From: Opitutus sp. ER46
GTDB lineage: Bacteria > Verrucomicrobiota > Verrucomicrobiia > Opitutales > Opitutaceae
Length of the DNA: 64,000 nt
Assembly: GCF_003054705.1 (NCBI RefSeq)
Contig: NZ_QAYX01000025.1
Span: forward strand, 248,001-312,000
Direction: 5' to 3'
Both the position numbers and the translations under genes were made by a program. This document shows positions 24,369 to 33,323 of this stretch, one piece after another. Position 1 is the stretch's first letter, and each line of letters begins with the position of its first letter. Under the pieces are notes generated by a model. It was not told the origin of the DNA. It was given only the letters and a program-made list of their open reading frames with translations, and did not search any database.

Positions 24369-26063
24369 ATGCAACTCCTCGATTGGATAGTCATAACGCT
24401 GTACTTCGTCCTTATCGGATGGGTCGCCTGGTACTACGGGCGACACCAGAAGGATAACGTCGATTACTTCCTCGCCGGCCGAAACGCCGGATGGGTCGTG
24501 ATCGGATCCTCGATCTTCACCTCGAACATCGGATCCGAACACATTGTCGGCCTCGCGGGCCAGGGCGCCGCGACGGGCATGGCCATGGCGCATTGGGAAA
24601 TGCACGCCTGGTGCCTCATCATGTTGGCCGGGTTGTTCGTGCCGTTCTATTACAAGTCCGGGGTGCAGACGATCCCCGAGTTCTTGGAGAAACGCTTCAA
24701 TGCACGGACGCGCACCATCCTATCGTGCGTCTCACTCGTGGCCTATGTGTTCACGAAGGTCAGCGTGACAGTTTACGCCGGCGCGATCGTGTTTCAGGCG
24801 TTGCTGCCCGATACGTTCGGCTCGCCGCAAAACGCATTCTGGGTCGGCGCGTTCTTCACGGTCATCGTGACCGGCGTCTACACGGTGTTCGGCGGGATGC
24901 GCGCGATCATGTACACCGCGACGCCCCAAGCCGTCATCATTCTGTTCGGGTCCGCCGTGATCACGACCATCGGGCTCGGCAAACTCGGCGGCTGGGGTGA
25001 ACTGGTGACGATGGCGAAGGCCAACGCCGACGCGTTTGCGCTGTGGCGCCCGCTCTCCGATCCTGGCTTCCCCTGGCTGGGCGTGCTGATCGCCTCGCCG
25101 ATCATTGGCCTGTGGTACTGGTGCACGGACCAATACATCGTGCAGCGTGCGTTGTCGGCGAAGGATCTCGCGACCGCTCGCCGTGGTTCGCTTTTCGGCG
25201 GCCTGTTGAAGGTCTGGCCGGTCCTGATCTTCCTGATCCCAGGTATGATCGGCTGGGCTCTGCACCAGAAGGGCATCATCCAGCTGCCAATGAAGATTGG
25301 CGCGGGCGGCATCGCCACGTCTGTCATCGACGGCGACCAGGTCTTCCCGACCTTGGTCAAGACCCTGCTGCCGGTCGGCATTCGCGGCCTGATCGTCGCC
25401 TGCCTGCTCGCGGCGCTGATGAGCTCGCTTGCCTCGTTGTTCAACTCGAGCGCCTCGCTCTTCACGGTCGATATCTACGAGAAGCTGCGGCCGGGTAAGT
25501 CGCCGCAGCACCTGTTGATGGTTGGCCGCATTGCGACGACAGTCGTGGTCGGCTTGGGCATGATCTGGATTCCGGTCATGGCCAAGATCTCGGGCGGTGG
25601 TCTCTACCAGTATCTGCAAAGCGTGCAGGGTTATCTTGCTCCGCCGATCACCGCCGTCTTCTTCCTCGGCCTCTTCTGGAAGCGCATCAATTCGACGGGC
25701 GCAACCTGGGGCCTCGCGGGCGGATTCGTGCTCGGCATGGCCAAGCTCACCATCCAGGGCTTTTATGGCACGACCGAAGGCAAGATTCACGATCCCGCCT
25801 TTCTGGCGTGGATTGGCGACTTCAACTTCCTCTATGCCACGGGCGTTCTGTTTGCGTTGAGCGCCATCATCATGGTGGTCGCGTCGCTGCTGACGCCGGC
25901 ACCGGACGAGGCGAAGATCCGTGGTCTCACTTACGGTTCGATCCACCACGACGCTGGAGCTGAGATCAAAGCGAGCTGGGACCTGGGCAACAAGCTCATG
26001 GCCGCCGGCATCCTGGTCTGCGTGCTCAGCATGTACCTCTACTTCAGCTTCTGGCTGAAGTGA
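24369..26063 (+). CDS. SSS-family sodium/sugar symporter
   Basis: 564 residues, about 14 helices. Belongs to the solute:sodium symporter family (SglT-like), which uses the Na+ gradient to import sugars. Visible marks: VDYFLAGRNAGWVVIGSSIF with SNIGSEHIVGLAGQG near the start, GLWYWCTDQYIVQRALSAK in the middle, and LLAALMSSLASLFNSSASLF, which contains the Na+-site serines. It lies 48 bases after galM on the same strand and ends at a strong terminator (26098-26126). The adjacent arabinose genes suggest L-arabinose, but specificity is not readable from sequence. Confidence 0.9.
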   Translation: MQLLDWIVITLYFVLIGWVAWYYGRHQKDNVDYFLAGRNAGWVVIGSSIFTSNIGSEHIVGLAGQGAATGMAMAHWEMHAWCLIMLAGLFVPFYYKSGVQTIPEFLEKRFNARTRTILSCVSLVAYVFTKVSVTVYAGAIVFQALLPDTFGSPQNAFWVGAFFTVIVTGVYTVFGGMRAIMYTATPQAVIILFGSAVITTIGLGKLGGWGELVTMAKANADAFALWRPLSDPGFPWLGVLIASPIIGLWYWCTDQYIVQRALSAKDLATARRGSLFGGLLKVWPVLIFLIPGMIGWALHQKGIIQLPMKIGAGGIATSVIDGDQVFPTLVKTLLPVGIRGLIVACLLAALMSSLASLFNSSASLFTVDIYEKLRPGKSPQHLLMVGRIATTVVVGLGMIWIPVMAKISGGGLYQYLQSVQGYLAPPITAVFFLGLFWKRINSTGATWGLAGGFVLGMAKLTIQGFYGTTEGKIHDPAFLAWIGDFNFLYATGVLFALSAIIMVVASLLTPAPDEAKIRGLTYGSIHHDAGAEIKASWDLGNKLMAAGILVCVLSMYLYFSFWLK

Positions 26064-26097
26064 GTCGCCGATCCGGTTGAGTCGCTTTGGCAATCAG

Positions 26098-26126
26098 AGA
26101 GCCCCGGGCAACCGGGGCTCTTTTTG
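26098..26126 (+). terminator. Intrinsic terminator of galM-symporter unit
   Basis: AGAGCCCCGG (26098-26107) pairs perfectly with CCGGGGCTCT (26112-26121) around a GCAA loop, followed by TTTTT. It sits 35 bases after the symporter stop and just before the convergent lacI stop (26149). Its flanking A-run is weak, so it works mainly on the plus strand. Confidence 0.93.
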
Positions 26127-26148
26127 TCGGTTAGGGATGAGGGGAGTT

Positions 26149-27210
26149 TCAGCCCTGCGCTGACTGGAGAGCGGCGGCGGTGCGGACGGTCTTGCCGGGC
26201 ATCCAGGTGGAGCCGATCAGCGTCGCGCGCGGGAACGAGGGCACGCCGTACTCGTTGTTGTGGATCTGGCTGACGACGAGATCGACGGCGGCCTCGCCAG
26301 TGACGTCGTTGTGCTGGTTCATGCCGGCGATGTCCGGCTTGGAGGCGCGCCACTCGAGCTGGATCACGCCAATGTCCTCTGGCACGCGTTTGCCGCGCGC
26401 CTTCAGCCAGTCGAACACCGCGTTGTAGAGCGTGAAGAGAACGTCCGGCTTGTAGCGGTCGAGCCAGGTGTGGAAGACCTTCGGGTTCTGCCAGGCTTGG
26501 GTGAGTTGGCGAAACGCCGGGATCCGGCTGCCGCTTGGCAGGCCCTCCTGTGCGGTGAGGAAGCCGGCGGAGAAGCGGCGGTCGACGAGGCGGTCGATCA
26601 CGTCGTCGAGGACCAGTGCGGGCCGTTGGTATCCCAACGTCAGCGCATTCTCGAAGGCGGAGAGCACGAGGCTGTGGTGGTCGACGCAACTGAAGGAGAG
26701 GGCGGGCTCGCGCGTGCGCACGCCGGTAACGACGGTGGGAAAGGTCTCCCAGACCGGTCGGAGATGCGCCGGCAGCCGGTTCTGGTCCATGAGGCCGACC
26801 AGGATGATGCCGTTGATGTTACGGGTCCGCAGCACGCGGATCCAGGTCTCGGCGCGCATGTTCGGATCGTGCAGCCAGAACCGGTCAAAGCCATAGCCCA
26901 GCCGGGAGGCCCGGCGCTCGCAGCCCTCGACGTAGGTCGGGATCGTCGGATGCGTGCGGAAGGCGTCCTGGTCGCGGTTGGCGTTCACGAGCGCGAGCTT
27001 GGCCTGGAAACGTGGCGACTGGCTGGCGCGGAGCTGCGCCATGAGGTGCGCGACGATCGCGTTGGGCTGGTAGCCGAGCGTCTCGGCCACCTGGCGAATC
27101 CGGTCGCGGGTGGACGGCGGGATCTGGGGATCACCGCGGAGGGCGAGCGATACCGTGTTCTTCGAGTAGCCGACCTTCTTCGCGATGTCGTTCAGCGTGA
27201 CGCGGGGCAT
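26149..27210 (-). CDS. LacI-family transcriptional regulator
   Basis: 353 residues. N-terminal LacI HTH: VTLNDIAKKVGYSKNTVSLA and LRGDPQIPPSTRDRIRQVAE, followed by LGYQPNAIVAHL in place of the usual hinge. The rest is a periplasmic-binding-type effector domain (INGIILVGLMDQ, ALVLDDVIDRLVDRRFSAGF). ATG 27210 starts at MPRVTLNDIA; an ATG at 27228 would add six residues. It lies downstream of araD on the same strand after a repeat-rich spacer. The neighbourhood suggests it controls arabinose genes, replacing AraC or AraR used elsewhere; the effector is not proven. Confidence 0.9.
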   Translation of the reverse strand: MPRVTLNDIAKKVGYSKNTVSLALRGDPQIPPSTRDRIRQVAETLGYQPNAIVAHLMAQLRASQSPRFQAKLALVNANRDQDAFRTHPTIPTYVEGCERRASRLGYGFDRFWLHDPNMRAETWIRVLRTRNINGIILVGLMDQNRLPAHLRPVWETFPTVVTGVRTREPALSFSCVDHHSLVLSAFENALTLGYQRPALVLDDVIDRLVDRRFSAGFLTAQEGLPSGSRIPAFRQLTQAWQNPKVFHTWLDRYKPDVLFTLYNAVFDWLKARGKRVPEDIGVIQLEWRASKPDIAGMNQHNDVTGEAAVDLVVSQIHNNEYGVPSFPRATLIGSTWMPGKTVRTAAALQSAQG

Positions 27211-27259
27211 GACGGGCAGGACAGTCAAGTAACCGGCTGCGCCGAAGCAACCCTGCTGT

Positions 27260-27420
27260 GGCAGAGGTCGGATGTCAGAAGCCAGAGGCCAGAAGCCGGA
27301 GGCCAGATCAGATGGCAGATGTCAGGTTTTGATATCCGCAGATCTCGGATGTCAGAGGTCTGACATCTGACCTCTGACGTCTGACATCTGGCTTCTGGCT
27401 TCAGGCCTCCGGCTTCCGGT
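27260..27420. repeat. Imperfect inverted repeats between araD and lacI
   Basis: A chain of short words (GGATGTCAG, AGAAGCCAGAGGCCAGAAGC, CTGACATCTG) is arranged so that the left part (27269-27326) can pair with the right part (27350-27416). CTGGCTTCTGGCTTCAGGCC on the right is close to the complement of CAGAAGCCAGAGGCCAGAAG on the left. The repeat runs into araD: its stop codon and last four or five codons lie within it. Such GTCAGA/CAGATC chains look like mobile or slippage-grown spacer repeats. Confidence 0.7.
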
Positions 27421-28108
27421 CGGGCTGGCCGTAATACGCGCCGGGGCCGTGCTTGCGCTTGAAGTGCTTGTTGAGGAGCTCGGGCTCGATCGGAAGCAGC
27501 GTCGGCTCGAGCTGCAGCGACATCAGCGCCACGGCGGCGCAGCACTCGGCGGCGATGGCGACCTCGACGGCCTTCGCGACAGTCGGGCCCCAGGTGAACG
27601 GGCCGTGGCGGTTGACGAGGACGGCCGGGCAGTCGAGCGGGTCGATCCCCTTGAAACGCTCGAGGATGACGGTGCCCGTTTCCCACTCGTAGGCGGAGGC
27701 GATCTGCTCGGGCGTCATCTTCCGGGTGACCGGGATCTCGCCGTAGAAATAGTCCGCGTGCGTGGTGCCGAAGATCGGCACAGCGCGGCCGGCCTGGGCG
27801 AACGCCGTGGCGTGCGAGGAGTGCGTGTGCACGACGCCGCCGATGGACGGGAAACCGAGAAAAAGCCGGCGGTGGGTCGGAGTGTCGGAGGAGGGATTGA
27901 GCTTACCCTCGACCTTCTTCCCCTCGAGGTCGACGAGGACCATGTCCTCGGCGCGGAGGACGGCGTAGTCCACGCCGCTGGGCTTGATGGCGAAGATGCC
28001 CTTGGCGCGGTCGATCGCGCTGGCGTTGCCGAAGGTCAGGTTGATGAGCCCGTTCTTCGGGAGGAGAAGGTTGGCCTCGTAGGCCTCGCGTTTGAGTTCT
28101 TCGAGCAT
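27401..28108 (-). CDS. araD: L-ribulose-5-phosphate 4-epimerase
   Basis: Converts L-ribulose 5-phosphate to D-xylulose 5-phosphate by retro-aldol cleavage and rejoining, the last step before the pentose phosphate pathway. 235 residues, close to the usual ~231. Zinc ligands H94 and H96 (VVHTHSSHA) and H168 (LVNRHGPF), catalytic D75 (SSDTPTH) and D119 (THADYF), and Tyr near the end (GAYYGQ, 225-226) all match the known enzyme. ATG 28108 is chosen because the family starts with MLEELK-type sequence. The 3' end (KPEA-stop) is made from the adjacent repeat, so the native C-terminus may have been replaced. Confidence 0.94.
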   Translation of the reverse strand: MLEELKREAYEANLLLPKNGLINLTFGNASAIDRAKGIFAIKPSGVDYAVLRAEDMVLVDLEGKKVEGKLNPSSDTPTHRRLFLGFPSIGGVVHTHSSHATAFAQAGRAVPIFGTTHADYFYGEIPVTRKMTPEQIASAYEWETGTVILERFKGIDPLDCPAVLVNRHGPFTWGPTVAKAVEVAIAAECCAAVALMSLQLEPTLLPIEPELLNKHFKRKHGPGAYYGQPDRKPEA

Positions 28109-28282
28109 GGTCAGCGGAGTGAAAAGTGAGAGTGAAAGTGGACGCACCCCTCCTGGCGACACTGAGGCGAGCCGGAGTTGCACCGGAGGTCGCCGAGGAA
28201 AACCTTCAAACCGGGGTGGCCGCCGAGGGAGGATACCGTGAACGGACGCGTGCCGGGGCTCGATGTTGACGAGCGTACCGAA

Positions 28283-28310
28283 CTGCAGCGGGGGCGGACG
28301 GCCGCTGCAG
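28283..28310. other. Intercistronic hairpin between araA and araD
   Basis: CTGCAGCGG (28283-28291) and CCGCTGCAG (28302-28310) form a perfect 9-bp stem with a 10-base loop, 17 bases after the araA stop. No T-run follows on the minus strand. It is more like an mRNA-stabilising or processing structure inside the ara transcript than a terminator, and could set araA above araD in amount. Confidence 0.5.
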
Positions 28311-28327
28311 GTCGGTGTGGGCGGGGT

Positions 28328-29836
28328 TTACACCCGGATGCCCTGGGCCAGGTGGAAATAGACCTCGTTGTTGCGGAGGTCCTGCTTGAACTGGCTGAGC
28401 TTGGTATCGCCGTTGATCACCGCGAGTTCGATGCCGGCGATGGTGGCGAAATCGTCCATGTGCTCGGTCGTGACCGTGTAGCTGTAGCCCGTGTGGTGGG
28501 CCCCGCCGGCAAGGATCCAGGCGGCGCACGCCGTCTTGAAATCGGGACGGCATTCCCAGACGGCGCGGGCGACCGGGAGCTTGGGGAGCTTCGGCGTCTT
28601 CACGGCGTCGACCTCATTCACGATGAGGCGGAACCGGTTGCCGAGGTCGACGAGCGAGGCGTTGATCGCGGGGCCGGTGGCGGCATCGAACACCATGCGG
28701 ACGGGATCTTCCTTCCCGCCAATGCCGAGCGGGTGAATCTCGATGGAAGGCTTGGTTGCGGCGATCGAGGGGCAGATCTCGAGCATGTGCGCGCCGAGCA
28801 CCTGATGACCCTTGGGCGACAGGTGATAGGTGTAGTCCTCCATGAAGGAGGTGCCGCCCTTCAGATCGGCGCCCATGACCTTCATGGCGCGGACGAGCGC
28901 GGAGGTTTTCCAGTCGCCTTCGCCGCCGAAGCCGTAGCCGTCGGCCATGAGCCGCTGCGAGGCCATACCCGGCAACTGGCGCATGCCGTGGAGGTCCTCG
29001 AACGTGTCGGTGAAGCCCTTGAAGCCGCCCTCCTCGAGGAAGGCGCGAAGACCGAGTTCGATCCGCGCGCTGTAGCGCAGGGAATCGTGGCGGCTGCCGC
29101 CTTTGCGGAGGTCCTTTACCACGTTGTACTGGTCCTGGTAATCGGCGCAGAGGCTGTCGATGGCGTGGTCGGAGACCTCGTTCATCTTGGCGACGAGATC
29201 GCCCACGCCGTAGCCGTTGACGGCGAAACCGAACTTGAGCTCGGCGGCGACCTTGTCGCCCTCGGTGACGGCGACTTGGCGCATGTTGTCACCGAAGCGG
29301 CAGAACTTGGCGCCCTGCCAGTCGTGCCAGGCGCGCGTGACGCGCATCCAGGTGGCGACGCGGTCCTGCACCTCGGGATCCTGCCAGTGGCCGACGACGA
29401 CCTTCCGGCCGAGGCGCATGCGGGTGTGGATGAACCCGGCCTCGCGGTCGCCGTGCGCCGACTGGTTCAGGTTCATGAAATCCATGTCGATCGTGCCCCA
29501 CGGCAGGTCGCGGTTGAACTGCGTGTGCAGGTGGAGGAACGGCTTGCGCAGCGCGTTCAGCCCGCCGATCCACATCTTCGACGGCGAGAACGTGTGCATC
29601 CACAGGATCAGTCCGGCGCAGTTGGCGTCGTTGTTGGCGTCGAGACAAACCGCGCGGACCTCCTCGGAGGATTTGACCGTGGGCTTGAAGACTATCTTCA
29701 GCGGAATGCGCTTCGAAGCGTTGAGCCCGTTGACGATGGCCTGGGAGTCGGCCGCGACCTGCTTGAGGGTCTCGGGGCCGTACAGATGCTGGCTGCCGGT
29801 GACGAACCAGATTTCGGGAGAGGCGAGGAGTTTCAT
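28328..29836 (-). CDS. araA: L-arabinose isomerase
   Basis: Converts L-arabinose to L-ribulose in the cytoplasm, using Mn2+. 502 residues, the family norm (~500). The start [20 protein letters not shown] is typical, and the metal/catalytic residues are E306 (GFGGEGDWK), E333 ([10 protein letters not shown]), H350 ([10 protein letters not shown]) and the histidine in [10 protein letters not shown], in line with the E. coli enzyme. ATG 29836 gives this canonical start; a longer frame adds 11 residues. It follows araB after 76 bases and precedes araD after 219 bases. Confidence 0.96.
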   Translation of the reverse strand: MKLLASPEIWFVTGSQHLYGPETLKQVAADSQAIVNGLNASKRIPLKIVFKPTVKSSEEVRAVCLDANNDANCAGLILWMHTFSPSKMWIGGLNALRKPFLHLHTQFNRDLPWGTIDMDFMNLNQSAHGDREAGFIHTRMRLGRKVVVGHWQDPEVQDRVATWMRVTRAWHDWQGAKFCRFGDNMRQVAVTEGDKVAAELKFGFAVNGYGVGDLVAKMNEVSDHAIDSLCADYQDQYNVVKDLRKGGSRHDSLRYSARIELGLRAFLEEGGFKGFTDTFEDLHGMRQLPGMASQRLMADGYGFGGEGDWKTSALVRAMKVMGADLKGGTSFMEDYTYHLSPKGHQVLGAHMLEICPSIAATKPSIEIHPLGIGGKEDPVRMVFDAATGPAINASLVDLGNRFRLIVNEVDAVKTPKLPKLPVARAVWECRPDFKTACAAWILAGGAHHTGYSYTVTTEHMDDFATIAGIELAVINGDTKLSQFKQDLRNNEVYFHLAQGIRV

Positions 29837-29912
29837 GGGAAAAGGGAGGGCGGCGGGCGCAATGGACACCCACGAGCCCGACGGCGGCGCCGCCGCCGGG
29901 CGAAGGCGGAAC

Positions 29913-31574
29913 TCAGGCGCGCTGCGCGTGCTTGAGCGCGAGGAGGTCCTTCATGACGCGCGAGAGATCGGCCGAGCGGTTGAGCCCGCCGAAGGCGTCA
30001 TGGACTTCACGATACAACTGGTAGAGTTGGTCGTACACCTTGCGGGCCTTGGCGTTCGGCTTGTAGCTCTTGGGCGCGACCGAGGTCATGGCCTTTTGGG
30101 CGGACGGGAAGTCCGGGTGGGCGCCGGCGAGGACGGCGGCGGAGACCGCCGCGCCGAGGGCGCAGGCCTGCGACGAGCCGGAGACCTGCATGGTGCAGCC
30201 GGTGATGTCGGCGTAGATCTGCATGAGCATCGGGTTCTTCTCCGCGATGCCGCCGGCGCAGACGATGCGGTTGACGGGCACGCCGTATTCCTTGGTGCGC
30301 TCGAGGATGGCGCGGGCACCGAAGGCGGTGGCCTCGATCAGCGCGCGGTAGATCTCGGCCTGCGTCGTGTAGAGTGTCTGGCCGAGGAGGAGGCCGGTGA
30401 GCTGCGGGTCAACGAGGATGGTGCGGTTGCCATTGTTCCAATCGAGCGCGAGCAGGCCCGACTGGCCGGGACGCTGGGCGGATGCCTCCTTGGTGAGTTG
30501 GGCGTGAAGCGAACCCTCTCCCTGGCACACGACCTCGACCCACCACTTGAAGATGTCGCCGACGGCGGATTGGCCGGCCTCAATGCCGTAGAAGCCGGGG
30601 AGGATCGCGCCCTTCACGATGCCGCAGATGCCCGGGATGTCCTTGATCGGCTTCCCGGCGGAGACGACGCCGCAGTCACAGGAGGAGGTGCCGATGACCT
30701 TGACGAGCACGCCCTCGGCAACGCCGCAGCCGATCGCGCCGTAGTGGACGTCGAATTCGCCCATCGCGATCGGGATGCCGGCGGGGAGCCCGAGTTTCTT
30801 CGCCCACGCGGGGCAGAGCTGGCCGGCGCTCTCGGAGGCGTCGTGCGCCTTCTCAAAGAGACGGTCGCGGAGATCGGCGAGCTTCGGGTCGAGGAGGGTG
30901 AGGAACTCCTTGTCGGGCAGGCCACCCCAGTCCTCGGCGTAGAGGGCCTTGTGTCCAGCGGCGCAGACGCCCCGCTGGACCTGGCGCGGATCGGTGATGC
31001 CGGCGAGGACGGACGGCAGCCAGTCAGCCAGTTCCACCCAGGAGTAGGCCGCCTTGAACACCTTGGGGTCGACGTTGAGACAGTGCCAGAGCTTGGACCA
31101 GAACCACTCGGACGAGTAGGTGTTGCCGCACTTGGCGATGTACTGCGGGCGGTGTTGGGCGGCGAGCGCGGTGATCTGCGCGGCTTCGCGGATGCTCGTG
31201 TGGTCCTTCCAGAGCCAGCACTGCGCGTTGAGATTTTTCTTCCACTTCGGATCGAGCGCGAGCGGGCGGTTGGCGGCGTCGACCGGGATCGGGCTGGAGC
31301 CGGTGGTGTCGACGCCGACGCCGATAACGCGGGCCGCGTCGAAACCGCGCTGCTTGCGGGCGACGGCGAGCGCGCCCTTCACGCTGCGCTCGAGGCCGAT
31401 GAGGTAATCGCCGGGATGCTGCCGCGCCAGGTTGTGATCCTTGGGGTCGAGCAGGATGCCTTGATGGCCGCTGGGGTAATTGACCACGCAGGAGCCGAGT
31501 TCTTTGCCGTCGCTGCAGCGAACGACGAGTGCACGGACGGAATTGGTTCCGTAATCGATGCCGAGGGTGAACAT
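29913..31574 (-). CDS. araB: Ribulokinase
   Basis: Phosphorylates L-ribulose at O5 with ATP. 553 residues, FGGY family, AraB subfamily length. Visible: the ATP-binding start [36 protein letters not shown] substrate loop, [14 protein letters not shown], and the C-terminal FGGY-type signature [20 protein letters not shown], then [12 protein letters not shown]. As the first gene of araB-araA-araD it probably follows the operon promoter in 31575-31843. Confidence 0.95.
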   Translation of the reverse strand: MFTLGIDYGTNSVRALVVRCSDGKELGSCVVNYPSGHQGILLDPKDHNLARQHPGDYLIGLERSVKGALAVARKQRGFDAARVIGVGVDTTGSSPIPVDAANRPLALDPKWKKNLNAQCWLWKDHTSIREAAQITALAAQHRPQYIAKCGNTYSSEWFWSKLWHCLNVDPKVFKAAYSWVELADWLPSVLAGITDPRQVQRGVCAAGHKALYAEDWGGLPDKEFLTLLDPKLADLRDRLFEKAHDASESAGQLCPAWAKKLGLPAGIPIAMGEFDVHYGAIGCGVAEGVLVKVIGTSSCDCGVVSAGKPIKDIPGICGIVKGAILPGFYGIEAGQSAVGDIFKWWVEVVCQGEGSLHAQLTKEASAQRPGQSGLLALDWNNGNRTILVDPQLTGLLLGQTLYTTQAEIYRALIEATAFGARAILERTKEYGVPVNRIVCAGGIAEKNPMLMQIYADITGCTMQVSGSSQACALGAAVSAAVLAGAHPDFPSAQKAMTSVAPKSYKPNAKARKVYDQLYQLYREVHDAFGGLNRSADLSRVMKDLLALKHAQRA

Positions 31575-31633
31575 GGGCGAAGAATGCGAGGGAATCCGGG
31601 GGTGAAGCGAGAGACTTCAACCATGTGACGCGG

Positions 31634-31704
31634 CCCTCTCGGGCGGACGATTCAGGGCGCACATGACCGTCAAGCCTCGGGTCATCGGCGACGGCCCGAG
31701 AGGG
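31634..31704. promoter_or_regulatory. Inverted repeats in the divergent araB/acyltransferase spacer
   Basis: CCCTCTCGGGC (31634-31644) is the exact complement of GCCCGAGAGGG (31694-31704), and ATGACC/GGTCAT (31663-31668, 31680-31685) lies nested within. The pair sits 60-130 bases upstream of araB, where operators would be expected. It could be a binding site for the LacI-type regulator (two half-sites or a looping pair), or a leader structure. I cannot identify promoter boxes with confidence. Confidence 0.35.
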
Positions 31705-31843
31705 AACGACCGAGTCAGACCGGGTGGGTGAGGGACGGAGGGGAGGCGGGGTGGAGGCCCTATGGGGGGCGAAAGCTGAGTGGCCTAGTGTGTGGGGGCG
31801 CTGAGATGTGCGTGCGTGCCGCATGCGCGGGACGCGCATAACT

Positions 31844-33115
31844 ATGCTGGTCGGCCCCCTTTCCGAGCGCGAGGACGTGACGCTGCGCAAGCCGGCGGCG
31901 GTATCGCCGCGACGTGGCGATTTCGGCCGGTCGCCGGCGGATGGCGGTGCGAGTGCGCCGGCCGAGTCGCCGGGCCCGCGGCGGCTCCTGTCGCTCGATA
32001 TGTTGCGCGGGGTGGCAATCCTGCTGGTGCTCGGGCGCCATCAGGTGGCGCCGGCGGAAGGGCTCGGGTGGTTTCAGCCGCTGGCCGCTGGATGGACGCA
32101 CATCGGGTGGTCGGGCGTGGATCTCTTTTTCGTGCTCAGCGGCTTCCTGGTGAGCGGGCTGTTGTTTTCGGAGTACCAGCGGCGGGGCGGGGTGGACGTG
32201 AAGCGGTTTATGATTCGCCGGGGATTCAAGATCTGGCCGCCGTATCTCGTGTACGTGGCCTTGGTGGCGGCGTGGCTTGGCTGGAAGCAGTTCTCGGCCG
32301 GAGGACCGGGCGTGTGGGGCGAACTGTGGCCGAACCTCTTTCACGTGCAGAACTACTTCCACACGCCGCGCATGCACACGTGGAGCCTGGCAGTGGAGGA
32401 GCACTTCTATCTGGCGGTGGCCCTTGGCTTCTACCTCGTCCTGACGCGCGGCCACGGTGCCGCGGTGCTGCGCTGGTTGCCGGTGGGAGTGGTTGCTGCG
32501 TTGATCGGACTGGCCGCGTTGCGCACCGGGCTGGCACTGCGGCACGGGGCGGCGCAACTGAATCTCTACGCAACGCACCTGCGGTTTGACGGCCTGCTGC
32601 TCGGCACGCTGCTCGCGTATTGGACGCACTTCTCGCCGGAACGGCTCGCGGTCGTCGCGCGCCGACCGGGTTGGGCGATGGCGGTCGGCGTCGCATTGGC
32701 TGCGCCGACGCTGTGGCTGGCGCCGGAGGCGAACGCGGCGACGGCGGGCGTCGGCCTGCTCGCGCTGTATGTCGGCTACGGGCTGATCCTCATCGGCTGG
32801 CTCAACTTTGCGGCCGAGGTCAAAGCCGGCCGGCGCCTGCTGCGGCGGCGACCGGCGGCATGGCTGGGGGCGGTGGGATTCTTTAGCTACTCGATCTACC
32901 TCTGGCACGTGGACCTGGCCCAAGTGCCCTTGCACAAGCTGGCGCTGGCGGCGCGCGCGGCGGGAGCGGCGCCGGGCCTCGTCTGGTGCGTCGCGACGTT
33001 GCTGTACATGCTTGCGGCGTTTGCGGTCGGCCGGCTAGTCGGCCGGCTGTTGGAGGCCCCCGCGCTGGCCTTGCGGGATCGCCTCTTCCCCAGCCGCACG
33101 CCCACTCCGCTCTGA
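31844..33115 (+). CDS. Acyltransferase 3 (OafA/YrhL-type) membrane protein
   Basis: About 423 residues with ~10 helices. Acyltransferase-3 proteins move acyl groups, often acetyl, onto surface polysaccharides. Marks: SLDMLRGVAILLVLGRHQ with the catalytic histidine, GVDLFFVLSGFLVSGLL, MIRRGFKIWPPYL, and HTWSLAVEEHFYL. ATG 31844 is chosen; a GTG at 31808 would add 12 residues. No SGNH domain is attached. It faces the polysaccharide genes across a repeat-rich spacer, so capsule or O-antigen acylation is likely. Confidence 0.87.
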   Translation: MLVGPLSEREDVTLRKPAAVSPRRGDFGRSPADGGASAPAESPGPRRLLSLDMLRGVAILLVLGRHQVAPAEGLGWFQPLAAGWTHIGWSGVDLFFVLSGFLVSGLLFSEYQRRGGVDVKRFMIRRGFKIWPPYLVYVALVAAWLGWKQFSAGGPGVWGELWPNLFHVQNYFHTPRMHTWSLAVEEHFYLAVALGFYLVLTRGHGAAVLRWLPVGVVAALIGLAALRTGLALRHGAAQLNLYATHLRFDGLLLGTLLAYWTHFSPERLAVVARRPGWAMAVGVALAAPTLWLAPEANAATAGVGLLALYVGYGLILIGWLNFAAEVKAGRRLLRRRPAAWLGAVGFFSYSIYLWHVDLAQVPLHKLALAARAAGAAPGLVWCVATLLYMLAAFAVGRLVGRLLEAPALALRDRLFPSRTPTPL

Positions 33116-33153
33116 TGCTCCGCCAGGGCGGCGATCAGGAGCTTGCCAGCGAC

Positions 33154-33321
33154 TGTGACGCCGTGACGCCCTGACCCTCGGGCAAAAATGTGACGCGGTG
33201 ACGGCCTGACCCCGTCCTCAGGGAAATGACAACCGGTCTGAAAGCAGAGACTTACACACGAATGTGACGCGGTGACGCTGACCCCATCTCCCGGATACGG
33301 GGGCAGCGTCACCGCGTCACA
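33154..33321. repeat. REP-like TGTGACGC repeats with an 18-bp hairpin
   Basis: Three direct copies of TGTGACGCSGTGACG-SCCTGACCC lie at 33154-33177, 33189-33213 and 33263-33285, and an inverted copy at 33304-33321. The third and the inverted copy form a perfect 18-bp stem (TGTGACGCGGTGACGCTG with CAGCGTCACCGCGTCACA). This sits exactly between two convergent genes, a common place for REP elements, and could end transcription from both sides. A further copy is at 715-738. Confidence 0.75.
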
Positions 33322-33323
33322 GA

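Noticed and set aside
33154-33321. Possible CRISPR array
   Set aside because: Copies vary, spacing is irregular (11 and 49 bases) and one copy is inverted; a REP-like element explains it better.
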